A stretch of DNA of 64,000 bases from Nocardiopsis listeri NBRC 13360 (GTDB lineage Bacteria > Actinomycetota > Actinomycetes > Streptosporangiales > Streptosporangiaceae): assembly GCF_001570765.1 (NCBI RefSeq), contig NZ_BCSH01000011.1, positions 27,995 through 91,994 of the forward strand, written 5' to 3'. The notes beneath the pieces are model-generated. The model made no database searches. It was not told where the DNA came from and saw only the letters and a program-made list of their open reading frames with translations. Position 1 is the stretch's first letter, and each line of letters starts with the position of its first letter. Made by a program: the position numbers and the translations under genes. Positions 30,540-39,902 of this stretch are shown here, piece by piece.

Positions 30540-31658
30540 TTGAGCACCATCGGACAGGACCGTCCACCCCAGGAGGACCACGCACGCTTCGCCGCCGTCC
30601 TGGAACGGGAACTGTGGGACGCCGACACCTCCCACATCTGGTCGCCGTACTCGGTCGGCGCGGTGCTCACCCTGCTGGCCGAGGGCGCAGCCGGACGGAC
30701 CCGAAGCGAACTCACCGATCTGCTGGCCCCCGGCGGGGACCTGGCGGAACACGTGAAGGCACTGGACGAGGCGGTGGCGGCCGCCGAGGGGCTGGACCTG
30801 GCGGTGCTGAACGGGCTGTACGTGCCCGCCGACCTTCCGGTGCGCGCCGACTTCGAGGAACGGGTCCGGGCTCGGGCCGGCGCGGAGGTGGACCTGGTCG
30901 ACTTCCGAGGCGACGCCGAGGGGGTGCGCCGGAAGGTCAACGCACGCGTCGGCGAGGTCACCCAGGGGCTGATCGACGAACTCCTCTCCCCCGGCACCAT
31001 CGACCCCGACGTGCGGATGCTGCTGGTCAACGCCCTGTGGGTGAAGATGGTCTGGCTCGACCCCTTCGAGGTGGGCCGGACCCGGGACCGTGTCTTCCAC
31101 GCGCCCGGGGGCGAGCGAAAGGTGCCCACCATGCGTCGCACCGGCCGCATGGCCCACGCCGAGCACGACGGTTGGCGGATGGTGAGTCTGCCGGGAGAAC
31201 ACGGACTCACCTTGGACGTGTTCCTGGGTGAGGACGGCCCCCCGGATGACCGGACCTTGGGCGCCCTGTACCGGAACCGTCGAGGGGAACAGGTCGAATT
31301 GGCGCTGCCCCGGTTCGCCGTCGACAGCGACATCGCCCTGCTCGACCCCCTGGCCGCCACCACCGCCCCGGTGCGTGCTCTGGCCACCGACGACGCCGAC
31401 TTCTCGGGGATCAGCGAGGAACCGCTCAAGGTCGACGCGATCGTGCACCAGTCGGTACTGCGCGTGGACGAGCGCGGCGCCGAGGGCGCGGCAGCCACCG
31501 CCGCGGTGATGACGATGGCGGCCGGCTTCCCGCCCAAGCCGAAGAGGTTCACCGTGGACCGTCCCTTCCACGTCGCCCTGCGTCGCGGCCCCGCCCTGCT
31601 GTTCACCGGGCACGTCACCGACCCCGTCGACCCCGGCCCCGCCCGGTCGGGCTCGTGA
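30540..31658 (+). CDS. Serpin (serine protease inhibitor)
   Basis: A 372-residue protein of the serpin fold with no signal peptide, so probably cytoplasmic. Family marks are SPYSVGAVLTLLAEGAAGRT, MLLVNALWVKMVWLDPF, the breach segment VDAIVHQSVLRVDERGAEGAA and the hinge GAEGAAATAAVMT, whose small residues are required for loop insertion and inhibition. C-terminal VDRPFHVALR and LLFTGHV complete the fold. The reactive loop after the hinge (MAAGFPPKPKRF) gives the target specificity, which cannot be read. The TTG start is supported by GAGGAGG five bases upstream. Its stop overlaps the next start, so the two genes are coupled. Confidence 0.9.
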   Translation: MSTIGQDRPPQEDHARFAAVLERELWDADTSHIWSPYSVGAVLTLLAEGAAGRTRSELTDLLAPGGDLAEHVKALDEAVAAAEGLDLAVLNGLYVPADLPVRADFEERVRARAGAEVDLVDFRGDAEGVRRKVNARVGEVTQGLIDELLSPGTIDPDVRMLLVNALWVKMVWLDPFEVGRTRDRVFHAPGGERKVPTMRRTGRMAHAEHDGWRMVSLPGEHGLTLDVFLGEDGPPDDRTLGALYRNRRGEQVELALPRFAVDSDIALLDPLAATTAPVRALATDDADFSGISEEPLKVDAIVHQSVLRVDERGAEGAAATAAVMTMAAGFPPKPKRFTVDRPFHVALRRGPALLFTGHVTDPVDPGPARSGS

Positions 31659-32566
31659 GCGCGAAGGCCGTGCCCACCGAGGATCCGTCCGCCGACGAAG
31701 CACTGGTGCGGTCGTTGTTGGCGGACCAGCGCCCGGATCTGGCCGGGGCGGAACTGCGCGTCGTCGACGGTGGCTGGGACAACCGGATGTGGCGTCTGGG
31801 CTCGGACCTGGCGGTACGCGTTCCGCGCACCCCCCGCGCCCCCGAACTACTTCGTAAGGAACTCCGCTGGTTGCCGTCGTTGGCTCCGGAACTGCCCCTT
31901 CCGGTACCCGTTCCCGTCCATTCCGGTGCGCCCTCCCCCGGTTTCCCGCACACCTGGACGATCACGACGTGGGTCCCCGGTGAACCGGCCGATCGGGCCG
32001 CGCTCCGGGACCCGCGTTCCGCCCGGATCCTGGCGCGGTTCCTGTCCGCCCTGCACCACCCCGCGCCTGACGACGCGCCCACCGACACCCAACGCGGCGT
32101 CCCGTTGTCGGAGGTCGCCGACGGGTTCGAGGAACTCCTCCGACGCGGGGCCGTCCATGGCGACCTCGACCGGGTCGGAGCGGTGTGGGAACGGGCACGA
32201 GCGGCTCCCGCGTGGGACGGGCCACCGGTGTGGTTGCACGGCGACCTGCATCCCGCCAACGTCGTGGGTGCCGACGGTGTCCTGACCGGCGTGATCGACT
32301 TCGGCGACATGTGCTCCGGTGACCCGGCGACCGATCTGTCCGCGGCCTGGCTCCTGGCGCCCTCGGGTTCGGTCGACCACTTCTTCTCCGAATACGCCCG
32401 CGCCGACGAGGCCGCCGTCCTACGGGCACGCGGGTGGGCGCTGCTGCGCTGTCAAGGGCTCATCGAGATCGGTCGTGCCGGTGAGGCCGGTCTTCCCGGT
32501 GGTAAACCCACTTGGAAGGGACCGGCCCTGGAAGCCCTGTCCCGGGTCCTCTCCTCGTCTCCCTGA
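31655..32566 (+). CDS. APH-family phosphotransferase
   Basis: A 303-residue protein kinase-like phosphotransferase. The catalytic loop is WLHGDLHPANVV (near 190-201) and the metal-binding motif is GVIDFGD (near 209-215). The N-terminal lobe has VDGGWDNRMWRLGSDLAVRVPR. Members phosphorylate aminoglycosides, macrolides or small metabolites such as choline. Clinical-type resistance cannot be inferred from these motifs. It is coupled to the serpin gene by a GTGA overlap. Confidence 0.85.
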   Translation: MSAKAVPTEDPSADEALVRSLLADQRPDLAGAELRVVDGGWDNRMWRLGSDLAVRVPRTPRAPELLRKELRWLPSLAPELPLPVPVPVHSGAPSPGFPHTWTITTWVPGEPADRAALRDPRSARILARFLSALHHPAPDDAPTDTQRGVPLSEVADGFEELLRRGAVHGDLDRVGAVWERARAAPAWDGPPVWLHGDLHPANVVGADGVLTGVIDFGDMCSGDPATDLSAAWLLAPSGSVDHFFSEYARADEAAVLRARGWALLRCQGLIEIGRAGEAGLPGGKPTWKGPALEALSRVLSSSP

Positions 32567-32580
32567 CCGACCGTGCGCGT

Positions 32581-33360
32581 TCAGGGGGTCAGGAACGGCG
32601 AGGTGGCCTCGGCCAGCCTCTCGTGGGCCTCCTCCTCTCCCACCCCCGGTTCCTCGTCACCGGCCTGGGCTCCGTAGGCACCGAACTGGGCGTGGTTCAT
32701 GCCCTCCACGGTCACGGTGACGGTGTCGGCCGGCAGGGACGACCTTCGTTCCGCGATCTCGGTCAGGGGCAGGACGCCGTCCCGGTCACCGGCGACCGAG
32801 AGCACCCGTAGATCGTCACGGTCGGCCAGGTCAGCGGCCTCCACCGCGTAGGAGGCCCACAGCACCAATCCGGCCCAGTCGACGTCGGTGTCACCGGTGC
32901 CCACGTGTTGGGCGGCGAAGGCACCGCCCATGGAATGTCCGCCCAGATACCAGGTGTCCACCTCCGGCAGTTCGGTCACCACGTCCTCGGCGCGGTCCTG
33001 GTCGAACAGGGCCAGGTTGAGGCGCATGTCCGGCACGACCACGGTGACCCCGGTGGCGGCCACGATCGGTGCCCAGGTCGCCACGTAGGCGTCGTGTTCT
33101 ACCCGGGCGCCCGGGTAGAACACGACCCCGGTACCCGATGGCTCCCCGGTCGGGGCCAGCAGGATCCGGTCCTCGCCCCGGACCACTTCCACGTCCGGGT
33201 TCTCCTGCGCTCGTCGCAGCGGTTCGGTCTCTGCCCGATGCGGGGTGAGCGCCCAGCCGAAGAAGACCGCGGTCGCCACGAGCGACAGCGCCACCACCGT
33301 GGCCAGGATCCACAACAGGACCCTTTTCGTGCCGGACCCGTTCACCACGGCCTTCCCCAT
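32581..33360 (-). CDS. Membrane-anchored alpha/beta hydrolase
   Basis: A 259-residue protein. A single N-terminal membrane helix (about 13-35) tethers an alpha/beta hydrolase domain outside the cytoplasm. The family segment GVVFYPGARVEHDAY is followed by nucleophile elbow GGHSMGG, acid residue in SVAGDRDGVLP and a late His in GMNHAQFGAYG. The substrate is unknown; the C-terminal NHAQFG matches the hydrolase_5 group. The DNA for FYPGARVE is part of a perfect 36-bp palindrome. GGAGAGGG precedes the ATG. It lies 19 bp from the PIG-L gene on the same strand. Confidence 0.8.
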   Translation of the reverse strand: MGKAVVNGSGTKRVLLWILATVVALSLVATAVFFGWALTPHRAETEPLRRAQENPDVEVVRGEDRILLAPTGEPSGTGVVFYPGARVEHDAYVATWAPIVAATGVTVVVPDMRLNLALFDQDRAEDVVTELPEVDTWYLGGHSMGGAFAAQHVGTGDTDVDWAGLVLWASYAVEAADLADRDDLRVLSVAGDRDGVLPLTEIAERRSSLPADTVTVTVEGMNHAQFGAYGAQAGDEEPGVGEEEAHERLAEATSPFLTP

Positions 33361-33379
33361 CGCCCTCTCCCATCGGTCC

Positions 33380-34120
33380 TCAGACCTCGAACACCTCGAA
33401 GGAGGTGGCCAGCGCCACCCCCGCCCGCTCTCCCGCCCGGACGGCTCCCTCGCGCAGGAAGGTCTTCTGATCGAATCCGTCCAGATCGGCCAGGTACACC
33501 TCGTGCGCGTCCAGGGAAGCGATGCCCGCGGCCAGGTTCTCCTCGCTCAGCTCCACGTAGTGCGTCGACTCCGGCGCCGCCCCGAAGGCCACCATCCGCA
33601 CCTCGGACCATGGTCGGTTCCCTTCCGCCGGCTGTTCGGGGAAGACCCACCGGTTCGCGGCGTCGCGGACCGCGTCCAGCAGCGCCGGTCCCAGCACACG
33701 GTGGTCGGCGTGGTTGAACCCGCCGCCACCGGCGAAGTGCTCCCGGAAGTTGATGGACACGATCACGTCGGGCCGATGCCGGCGGATCGCCTCGGCCAGG
33801 GCACGCCGCAGTGGTAGCCCGTACTCCAGCATGCCGTCGGGAAAGGCCAGGAACTCCACGGTGCCCGCGCCGACCGCCTCCGCCGAGGCGTGCTGTTCGG
33901 CCATGCGCACCGGGGCGCAGGCGCCCGGGTCCAGCGAGTCGATCCCCGCCTCGCCCTTGGTCACCAACAGTTCGACGACGTCCTTGCCCTGCGAGGTCCA
34001 CCGGTGGATCGCCGAGGAGACGCCGAACTCCAGGTCGTCGGGGTGGGCCACCACCGCCAGGGCACGCTGCCAGTCCTCCGGGAACGGCCGGGGGGCGCTG
34101 TTTCGCGTTGTCTCGTCCAT
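33380..34120 (-). CDS. PIG-L-family deacetylase
   Basis: A 246-residue zinc-dependent N-deacetylase of the PIG-L/LmbE (MshB, Bca) family. The metal and catalytic motif AHPDDLEFG is near residue 26 and the third ligand region is NHADHR near 135. The length is shorter than MshB (about 300). Known substrates in actinomycetes are N-acetyl sugars such as GlcNAc-inositol or mycothiol conjugates. The position next to a membrane hydrolase suggests a shared catabolic or detoxifying task, but this is only context. Confidence 0.85.
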   Translation of the reverse strand: MDETTRNSAPRPFPEDWQRALAVVAHPDDLEFGVSSAIHRWTSQGKDVVELLVTKGEAGIDSLDPGACAPVRMAEQHASAEAVGAGTVEFLAFPDGMLEYGLPLRRALAEAIRRHRPDVIVSINFREHFAGGGGFNHADHRVLGPALLDAVRDAANRWVFPEQPAEGNRPWSEVRMVAFGAAPESTHYVELSEENLAAGIASLDAHEVYLADLDGFDQKTFLREGAVRAGERAGVALATSFEVFEV

Positions 34121-34220
34121 GGGGACACACTACGAAAACAAACGCCCCCGGAACCGTTGTCCACAGGCTCGTTTCCTCGGAACCGGAACTTTCCCCGGAT
34201 CCTCGGGGCCATGCCCTGCC

Positions 34221-35057
34221 TCAGGCCTGCACCGGACCACCGGTGCCGGGACCCTCGGCCGAACCGTTGGGCGAGCGGCCGGCGTTGCCGTTCTGGGCCG
34301 CCTGCTGGGCGGCGCGCTGCTTGGCCGCGGCGGCCATCTTCTCCTGGATCTCCTTGGGCACGGTGATCGGCAGCAGTTCGCTGGGCGGCGCCGGCTGGTC
34401 CCCGCGCACCACCACGATGTCGGAGAACACCTGCTCGATCTCCGACATCACCTCGGGTTTGGAGGCGCCTTCGCCGCGGATGACACCGCGCAGCACCCAA
34501 CGCGGCCCGTCCACGCCGATGAACCGCACCCGCTGGCCCAGTTGACGACCGTCCTCGGTCGTCTTGCCCTTGATCGGAATGACGGCCCGCAGCTCCGGAC
34601 CGAAGGTGCCCTCGTGGTCCTCGACCTTGCCGCCCTGCTGCGTGACCTGTTCGCGCAGCTCCTCGCGCATCTCGTCCCACAACCCGGAGGACTTGGGCGC
34701 GGCGAAGGGCTGCACCTGCAGGGCGGTCTTGCCGCGCACCAGGGTCACCCCGATGATCTTCTGCTTGCCCTTGCCGTCCTGGGCGACGTTCACCTGGATC
34801 TCGGCACCCTGCTCCGTGGGCAGGAGCATGCTGCCCAGGTCCATCCGCTTGGTCTCGGGAGCATCCTCGGTGGAGTCCCAAGGGCCGCCGACCCGGTAAC
34901 GGTCCTCGTCCTTGTCGGGCTGCGCCGAGGGACGCTCCGGTTCCACCTCGTTGTCGAACGAGACGGCCCCGGCGGCTCCACGTCGCTCCTTGGGACGGGT
35001 CTCCTCCGCTGCTCTCTCGGTCTCCTGGTCCCGCTTCTTACGGCGGCGTCCGAACAC
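34221..35057 (-). CDS. DUF3710 protein
   Basis: A 278-residue conserved actinobacterial protein. It begins VFGRRRKKRDQE, has a charged disordered segment to about 65, then the DUF3710 core (GGPWDSTED, KRMDLGSMLLP, LQVQPFAAPKSSGLWDEMREEL and RFIGVDGPRWVLRGVI). It ends in a Gln/Ala/Gly-rich tail. Function unknown; it neighbours dut across actinobacteria. I place the start at GTG 35057 because AGAGGTGA lies just upstream and homologues start at FGRRRKK; an in-frame GTG at 35096 is an alternative. Confidence 0.88.
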   Translation of the reverse strand: MFGRRRKKRDQETERAAEETRPKERRGAAGAVSFDNEVEPERPSAQPDKDEDRYRVGGPWDSTEDAPETKRMDLGSMLLPTEQGAEIQVNVAQDGKGKQKIIGVTLVRGKTALQVQPFAAPKSSGLWDEMREELREQVTQQGGKVEDHEGTFGPELRAVIPIKGKTTEDGRQLGQRVRFIGVDGPRWVLRGVIRGEGASKPEVMSEIEQVFSDIVVVRGDQPAPPSELLPITVPKEIQEKMAAAAKQRAAQQAAQNGNAGRSPNGSAEGPGTGGPVQA

Positions 35058-35117
35058 GCCTTCACCTCTTCGCTTCTTCGTGGGTCCCGGAGTCACACCG
35101 GGGATTCGGGGACGTCA

Positions 35118-35591
35118 TCACCGTGCGGCGTGGCCCCCGGTCGAACCGAAACCACCCGATCCGCGCACCGAGTCCGGCAACGTGTCCGCCTCGACGAACG
35201 CCGCGCGCTCCACGCGTTGGATCACCAGCTGGGCGATCCGATCACCGCGCGCGAGCTCCACCGGGGTGTGGGGGTCGGTGTTGAGCAGGGTCACCCTGAT
35301 CTCGCCCCGGTAGCCGGCGTCCACGGTCCCCGGGGCGTTGACGACCGTCAGCCCGCAGCGGGCGGCCAACCCCGAACGAGGATGCACGAAGGCCGCGTAG
35401 CCGTCGGGCAGGGCGATCGCCAGGCCGGTGGGCACCGTGGCGCGCTCCCCCGGGGCCAGGACCACGTCGGTGGCGGTGTACAGATCCGCGCCCGCGTCAC
35501 CGGGGTGGGCGTAGACGGGCAAGGGCAGCCCGGGGTCCAGACGACGGACCGTGACGGGCACCCGGGTGCCTTCCAGGGATGAGGTACTCAC
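35118..35591 (-). CDS. dut: dUTP diphosphatase
   Basis: A 157-residue trimeric dUTPase that hydrolyses dUTP to dUMP and PPi, limiting uracil in DNA and supplying dTMP synthesis. All five motifs are present: 1 [11 protein letters not shown], 2 PRSGLA, 3 [17 protein letters not shown] with the catalytic Asp, 4 [11 protein letters not shown] and 5 [10 protein letters not shown]. The GTG start before STSSLEGT gives the usual length; a longer frame upstream has no dUTPase sequence. It sits 60 bp upstream of the DUF3710 gene on the same strand, probably one operon. Confidence 0.96.
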   Translation of the reverse strand: MSTSSLEGTRVPVTVRRLDPGLPLPVYAHPGDAGADLYTATDVVLAPGERATVPTGLAIALPDGYAAFVHPRSGLAARCGLTVVNAPGTVDAGYRGEIRVTLLNTDPHTPVELARGDRIAQLVIQRVERAAFVEADTLPDSVRGSGGFGSTGGHAAR

Positions 35592-35757
35592 ATCTGCCGA
35601 GCCTATCGTTCCCCGGACGTTGCCCGGGTGGCCCGAGCGGGTGATGCGCCGGGTCGTGGCGAAGCGCTCCACGAGGTGACCCGAGGACGAACGAGGGCGG
35701 GGCGACCCCGGATGTGTTCCCGGTGCCGCCCCGTCCTCCCGTGTTCTCGCCGAATCG

Positions 35758-38343
35758 TTACTCGGCGTCCGCCTCCTCGGCCGGGGGCATGGTGACCTCG
35801 ACGGTGAGCTCGGCGTCGTCGGTGGCCTGGAAGTCGATCGCGGCGGCGCGACCGGCGGCCGCGATGTCGGCCTTGGCGGCGCGGGCAGCCTCGACCTGCT
35901 TACCGGAGACCTTCACGCGCTCGACCTCGGCGCGCATGGACAGCTTCGCCTCGGACTTGGCCTTGCGGACCTCGCGCAGCACCTCGGCGGTGGCGGCCAG
36001 GACGGCCGGGTCACCACCCTCGGCGGCGGAACGGTACTCGGCGGCGTCGGGCCAGGCCTGGGCGTGCACCGAACCCTCCTGCCACCAACTCCAGACCTCT
36101 TCGGTGACGAAGGGGACGAAGGGCGCGAACAGCTTGTGCAAGGCGCCCAGGGCGATGAGCAGCGCGGCACGGGCCGAGGCGCCTCCGGCGGACTCGGTGT
36201 CGTAGGCCCGGGTCTTGACCAGTTCCAGGTAGTCGTCACAGAAGTCCCAGAAGAAGCGCTCGGTGCGCTCCAGGGCCCGGGTGTGGTCGTACTCGACGAA
36301 CGCGGTGGTGGCCTCCTCGACCACCTCGGCCAAAGCCGCCAGCATCGCCCGGTCCAGGGGCTCGGTGACCTTGGTCGGATCGCTGGAGGCGTCCTCGCCC
36401 GCGACCGACATGACGAACTTGCTGGCGTTGAGGACCTTGATGGACAGCCGGCGGCCGATCTTCATCTGGCCCTCGTCCATGGCGGTGTCTGTGCCCAGAC
36501 GCCCGCTGGCCGCCCAGTACCGGACCGCGTCGGAGCTGTACTTCTCCAACAGCGCGACCGGGGTGACGACGTTGCCCTTGGACTTGGACATCTTCTTGCG
36601 GTCCGGGTCCAGGATCCAGCCGGAGATCCCGGTGGTGTTCCAGGGCAGGGTGCCGTTCTCGAAGTCGGCGCGGACGACCGTGGAGAACAACCAGGTGCGG
36701 ATGATGTCCTGCCCCTGGGGTCGGTAGTCCATCGGGAAGACCCGCTCGAACAGGTCCTGGTCGCGTTCCCAGCCGGAGGCGATCTGCGGCGACAGCGAGG
36801 AGGTCGCCCAGGTATCCATGACGTCGGGGTCTCCCATGAACCCGCCGGCCCGCCCGCGCTGTTCCTCGGTGTACCCGGCGGGCACCTGGGAGCTGGGGTC
36901 GATAGGCAGCTGGCCCTCGGTCGGCAGCAGCGGCTCGTCGTAGTTCGGGTTGCCGTCGGCGTCCAGCGGATACCAGACCGGGAAGGGCACGCCGAAGAAG
37001 CGCTGGCGGCTGATCAGCCAGTCGCCGTTGAGGCCCTGGACCCAGTTCTCGTAGCGCTGGCGCATGTGCGCCGGGTGCCAGGTGAGCTCACGGCCGCGCT
37101 CGATGAGCCGGGCGCGGATGTCCTCGTCCCGACCGCCGTTGCGGATGTACCACTGGCGGGTGGTGACGATCTCCAGGGGCTTGTCGCCCTTCTCGAAGAA
37201 CTTCACCGGGTGGGTGATGGGTGTGGGTTCACCGACCAGGGCGCCGCTCTCGCGCAGCAGCTCCACCGTGCGCTCGCGCGCGGTGTGGACGGTGGCACCG
37301 ACCAGGCGCGCGTAGGCCTCGCGTCCGGCCTCGGAATCGAGACCCCTGGGGGGGTCGGCGATGATGCGGCCGTCCCAGCCGATGATGGGGCGGGTCTCCA
37401 GTTGCAGCTCGCGCCACCAGGTGACGTCGGTGGTGTCACCGAAGGTGCAGATCATGGCGATGCCGGACCCCTTCTCGGGGTCGGCCAGGCGATGGGCCTT
37501 GACCGGGACCTCGACACCGAAGACCGGGCTGGTCACGGTGGTGCCGAACAGGTCCTGGTAACGCTCGTCGTCGGGGTGGGCGACCAGGGCGACGCAGGCG
37601 GCCAGCAGCTCGGGGCGGGTGGTCTCGATGTGGACCGGAGCGCCGTCGGGCTTGTGGAAGGCCACCTTGTGGTAAGCGCTGGGACGTTCGCGATCCTCCA
37701 GCTCGGCCTGGGCCACCGCGGTGCGGAAGGTGACGTCCCACAGGGTGGGCGCCTCGGCCATGTAGGCCTCGCCACGGGACAGATTGCGCAGGAAGGCCCG
37801 CTGGGCCGCTGTGCGGGAGTTGTCGTCGATGGTGGCGTAGGTGTGGCGCCAGTCGACGCTCAGCCCCAGACGACGCCAGATCGACTCGAAGACCTTCTCG
37901 TCCTCGATGGTGAGCTTGTCGCACAGCTCGATGAAGTTGCCCCGGGAGACGGGGACCTGCCGCTTGGGGTCGGGCTTGGCCGGCGGCTCGAAGTCCGGCT
38001 CGTAGGGGACCGACGGGTCGCAGCGCACACCGTAGTAGTTCTGGACACGACGCTCGGTGGGCAGGCCATTGTCGTCCCATCCCATCGGGTAGAAGACGGC
38101 CTTGCCGTTCATCCGCTGGAAACGCGCGACGGTGTCGGTGTGCGTGTAGGAGAAGACGTGGCCGATGTGCAGCGAACCCGAGACCGTGGGTGGTGGGGTG
38201 TCGATCGAGTAGACGTCTTCGCGGCTGCGGCTACGGTCGAAATGGTAGACGCCGGACTCATCCCATACGTCCACCCACTTCGCCTCGATACCGTCCAGCG
38301 AAGGCTTGTCGGGCATGCGGAAGGAATGAGAGCGGTTGGTCAT
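35758..38343 (-). CDS. valS: Valyl-tRNA synthetase
   Basis: An 861-residue class I aminoacyl-tRNA synthetase. The HIGH motif is GSLHIGHVF, the KMSKS motif [12 protein letters not shown]. ValS features are [14 protein letters not shown] and [20 protein letters not shown]. The CP1 editing domain includes [24 protein letters not shown]. The anticodon-binding domain follows KMSKS. There is little C-terminal coiled coil, and the insertions resemble the archaeal-like ValS branch rather than E. coli ValS (judged by eye). No T-box leader is visible upstream. If a second valS exists elsewhere in this genome, this copy could be an alternative or antibiotic-insensitive enzyme. Confidence 0.93.
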   Translation of the reverse strand: MTNRSHSFRMPDKPSLDGIEAKWVDVWDESGVYHFDRSRSREDVYSIDTPPPTVSGSLHIGHVFSYTHTDTVARFQRMNGKAVFYPMGWDDNGLPTERRVQNYYGVRCDPSVPYEPDFEPPAKPDPKRQVPVSRGNFIELCDKLTIEDEKVFESIWRRLGLSVDWRHTYATIDDNSRTAAQRAFLRNLSRGEAYMAEAPTLWDVTFRTAVAQAELEDRERPSAYHKVAFHKPDGAPVHIETTRPELLAACVALVAHPDDERYQDLFGTTVTSPVFGVEVPVKAHRLADPEKGSGIAMICTFGDTTDVTWWRELQLETRPIIGWDGRIIADPPRGLDSEAGREAYARLVGATVHTARERTVELLRESGALVGEPTPITHPVKFFEKGDKPLEIVTTRQWYIRNGGRDEDIRARLIERGRELTWHPAHMRQRYENWVQGLNGDWLISRQRFFGVPFPVWYPLDADGNPNYDEPLLPTEGQLPIDPSSQVPAGYTEEQRGRAGGFMGDPDVMDTWATSSLSPQIASGWERDQDLFERVFPMDYRPQGQDIIRTWLFSTVVRADFENGTLPWNTTGISGWILDPDRKKMSKSKGNVVTPVALLEKYSSDAVRYWAASGRLGTDTAMDEGQMKIGRRLSIKVLNASKFVMSVAGEDASSDPTKVTEPLDRAMLAALAEVVEEATTAFVEYDHTRALERTERFFWDFCDDYLELVKTRAYDTESAGGASARAALLIALGALHKLFAPFVPFVTEEVWSWWQEGSVHAQAWPDAAEYRSAAEGGDPAVLAATAEVLREVRKAKSEAKLSMRAEVERVKVSGKQVEAARAAKADIAAAGRAAAIDFQATDDAELTVEVTMPPAEEADAE

Positions 38344-38480
38344 GGGGGCAATGGTAATGCTCCCGAGAGCCACTTCGCTCCGGGTTTGCAGGCCCCTGAG
38401 CGCCCAGGGAACGTGATCCGTGCCTCGAACGCGCGGGGACGTGTCGGGAGCACGCCGCGCTGCGCGGGACGGCCTTGGCG

Positions 38481-38521
38481 TGAAAGACTTTCATCGTAGA
38501 CGGTGCGCCTTCGCGCGCACC
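38481..38521. promoter_or_regulatory. Palindrome and hairpin in the valS/DUF4235 divergent region
   Basis: TGAAAGACTTTCA (38481-38493) is a 13-bp palindrome centred on A, and GGTGCGC/GCGCACC (38502-38508 and 38515-38521) forms an adjacent hairpin. Both lie in the 211-bp gap between divergent genes and may be operator sites. Nothing else is evident in the gap. Confidence 0.3.
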
Positions 38522-38554
38522 ATCGTACGCACAAGGAAACGGTGAACGATTCAC

Positions 38555-38830
38555 ATGGCTAAGAAGGACGGTGAGGTCGCACCGGTCGTCCTCGGGATGG
38601 TCGCCGGTTTCGCGGCCGAGTTCGTCACTCGCAAGGCGCTGACCTTCGCCTGGACGCGCGCGACGGGCGAAGAACCTCCGACGGACCTGGAGTCCCCCGA
38701 CGTGAGCCTGGGACGCGCCCTGAGCTGGGCCGTGATCGCGGGTGTGGGCGTGGAGGTGGCCCGGGTCCTGGCCGTACGCGCCACCCGAAAGCGGCTGGTC
38801 GGTTCCGGCGAACGCGATCTGGAAGTCTGA
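38555..38830 (+). CDS. DUF4235 membrane protein
   Basis: A 91-residue protein of the DUF4235 family: one hydrophobic helix at about 9-27 (VVLGMVAGFAAEFVTRKA), WTRATGEEPPTDLESPDVSLGRALSWAVIAG and a second helix ending RVLAVRATRKRL. It is a small two-helix membrane protein of unknown role, common in actinobacteria. It is divergent from valS and appears monocistronic. Confidence 0.85.
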   Translation: MAKKDGEVAPVVLGMVAGFAAEFVTRKALTFAWTRATGEEPPTDLESPDVSLGRALSWAVIAGVGVEVARVLAVRATRKRLVGSGERDLEV

Positions 38831-38884
38831 CCAGGGGTCCGACCGCGACGTGTGCGGGGTCCACCCCCGCCTCGACGAACGGGT

Positions 38885-38944
38885 GGCGGTGGACGGCTCA
38901 CCCCATCGGGGGTCCTCCCCGTCTGGAGTCGGCCGTCCACCGCC
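38885..38944. repeat. 13-bp inverted repeat downstream of DUF4235
   Basis: GGCGGTGGACGGC (38885-38897) is the exact reverse complement of 38932-38944. The 34-nt loop holds further GGGG/CCCC pairings. It would form a branched hairpin in RNA; its role may be termination of the DUF4235 transcript. Confidence 0.55.
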
Positions 38945-39000
38945 CGCCGTCGTCGCGCCCGCCGCCGTGCGGGACCCCCGTTCACGCGGAGGCGGCGGCC

Positions 39001-39020
39001 CGGTCACCCAGGGGTGACCG
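39001..39020. terminator. Terminator between DUF4235 and DUF4193 genes
   Basis: CGGTCACC and GGTGACCG pair perfectly around a 4-nt loop (CAGG), in the gap between convergent genes. Confidence 0.6.
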
Positions 39021-39089
39021 TCGCGGGTCCGTTCCCCGGTCCCGTCGGGTTCTCGGGACCATCGGGGGCTCGGGAGACCCGCCGATCAA

Positions 39090-39386
39090 TCAGGCGCATT
39101 CCTTGCAGACCAGCTGGCCGGCGCGCTGCTCGGCGAGCTGACTGCGGTGGTGCACCAGGAAACAGCGCGAGCAGGTGAACTCATCGGCTTGGCGGGGCAG
39201 TACCCGGACCGCGAGTTCTTCGCCCGACAGGTCCGCACCGGGCAGTTCCATGCCCTCGGCCACCTCGTCGGGGTCGACGTCGATGGTGCCGGTGCCCTTG
39301 TCCACGCGCCGCGCCTGCAGCTCCTGGAGGCTGTCCTCGTTGATGTCCTCGTCAGTCTTGCGCGGGCTGTCGTAGTCGGTGGCCAT
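39090..39386 (-). CDS. DUF4193 protein
   Basis: A 98-residue acidic conserved actinobacterial protein starting MATDYDSPRKTDEDINEDS. The C-terminal part has a four-Cys metal-binding pattern, CSRCF followed by LVCKEC, probably a zinc ribbon. Function unknown; found beside dut and the suhB-type gene near sigA in mycobacteria. The start at MATDYD is preferred over an in-frame ATG five codons earlier, as the conserved family start. Confidence 0.9.
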   Translation of the reverse strand: MATDYDSPRKTDEDINEDSLQELQARRVDKGTGTIDVDPDEVAEGMELPGADLSGEELAVRVLPRQADEFTCSRCFLVHHRSQLAEQRAGQLVCKECA

Positions 39387-39902
39387 CTCTGCTAACTCCA
39401 TCCCCCTCGTTTAGTGCCTCATCGCGCGGGTGTAACGCTTGAGAGACCTTGGTTGTGCCCGAATCGGCCAATGAATTTTCCCGAAGTCCGTGTTCGGTGC
39501 CCCCTCCCGGGTCACCTTCCACAGGTCAGTAGCATTTTCACGAAATCGTGACCGGAGGCGGCCAATAATCGATGGCCCCTGCACTGGTCGTTCTCGTGTA
39601 CTACCCAACGTCGAGCGTCTCGTAGACCGGAAAACACGTACGCGCCCACATGAAGGGCAAGTATGGAACACTCCCCCGGATCGGGGCGAAAACCAAGACA
39701 TGCCCATGTCAGGAGGGATTCCCTCCGTGTCCACGCCCGGGGAAGCATACCCACCCCGACTCGTGGCTCGTGACAGGGGTGGGCGTGTCTTCGGACACGT
39801 ATAAATACCACGAAGCGTGGACGGACGCAGCTTTGGAAGCGTGGAGACGGTGCGCCCCACTTTTTCCGATGGGTGCTTCGGAAGGTCGAACCCGCCGTTT
39901 CC
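39387..39902. other. Gene-poor intergenic stretch
   Basis: About 516 bp between the DUF4193 start and the histidine kinase stop. It is less GC-rich than the surroundings. It should contain the DUF4193 promoter. Open frames exist (for example 39411-39860 minus), but codon use is not actinobacterial and no ribosome site is present. I see no RNA gene or repeat I can support. Confidence 0.6.

Noticed and set aside
36064..38499. An 811-codon open frame antisense to valS, and similar long frames antisense to kinase B (8469-10556) and the S9 peptidase
   Set aside because: Same explanation: opposite-strand shadows of GC-rich genes with no domain content.
38344..38554. T-box leader for valS
   Set aside because: No T-box consensus sequence or specifier-loop structure was found on the minus strand upstream of valS.
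39411..39860. A 149-codon minus-strand frame in the gap upstream of the DUF4193 gene
   Set aside because: Basic, low-GC3 composition, no Shine-Dalgarno sequence, no similarity recognised; treated as intergenic.
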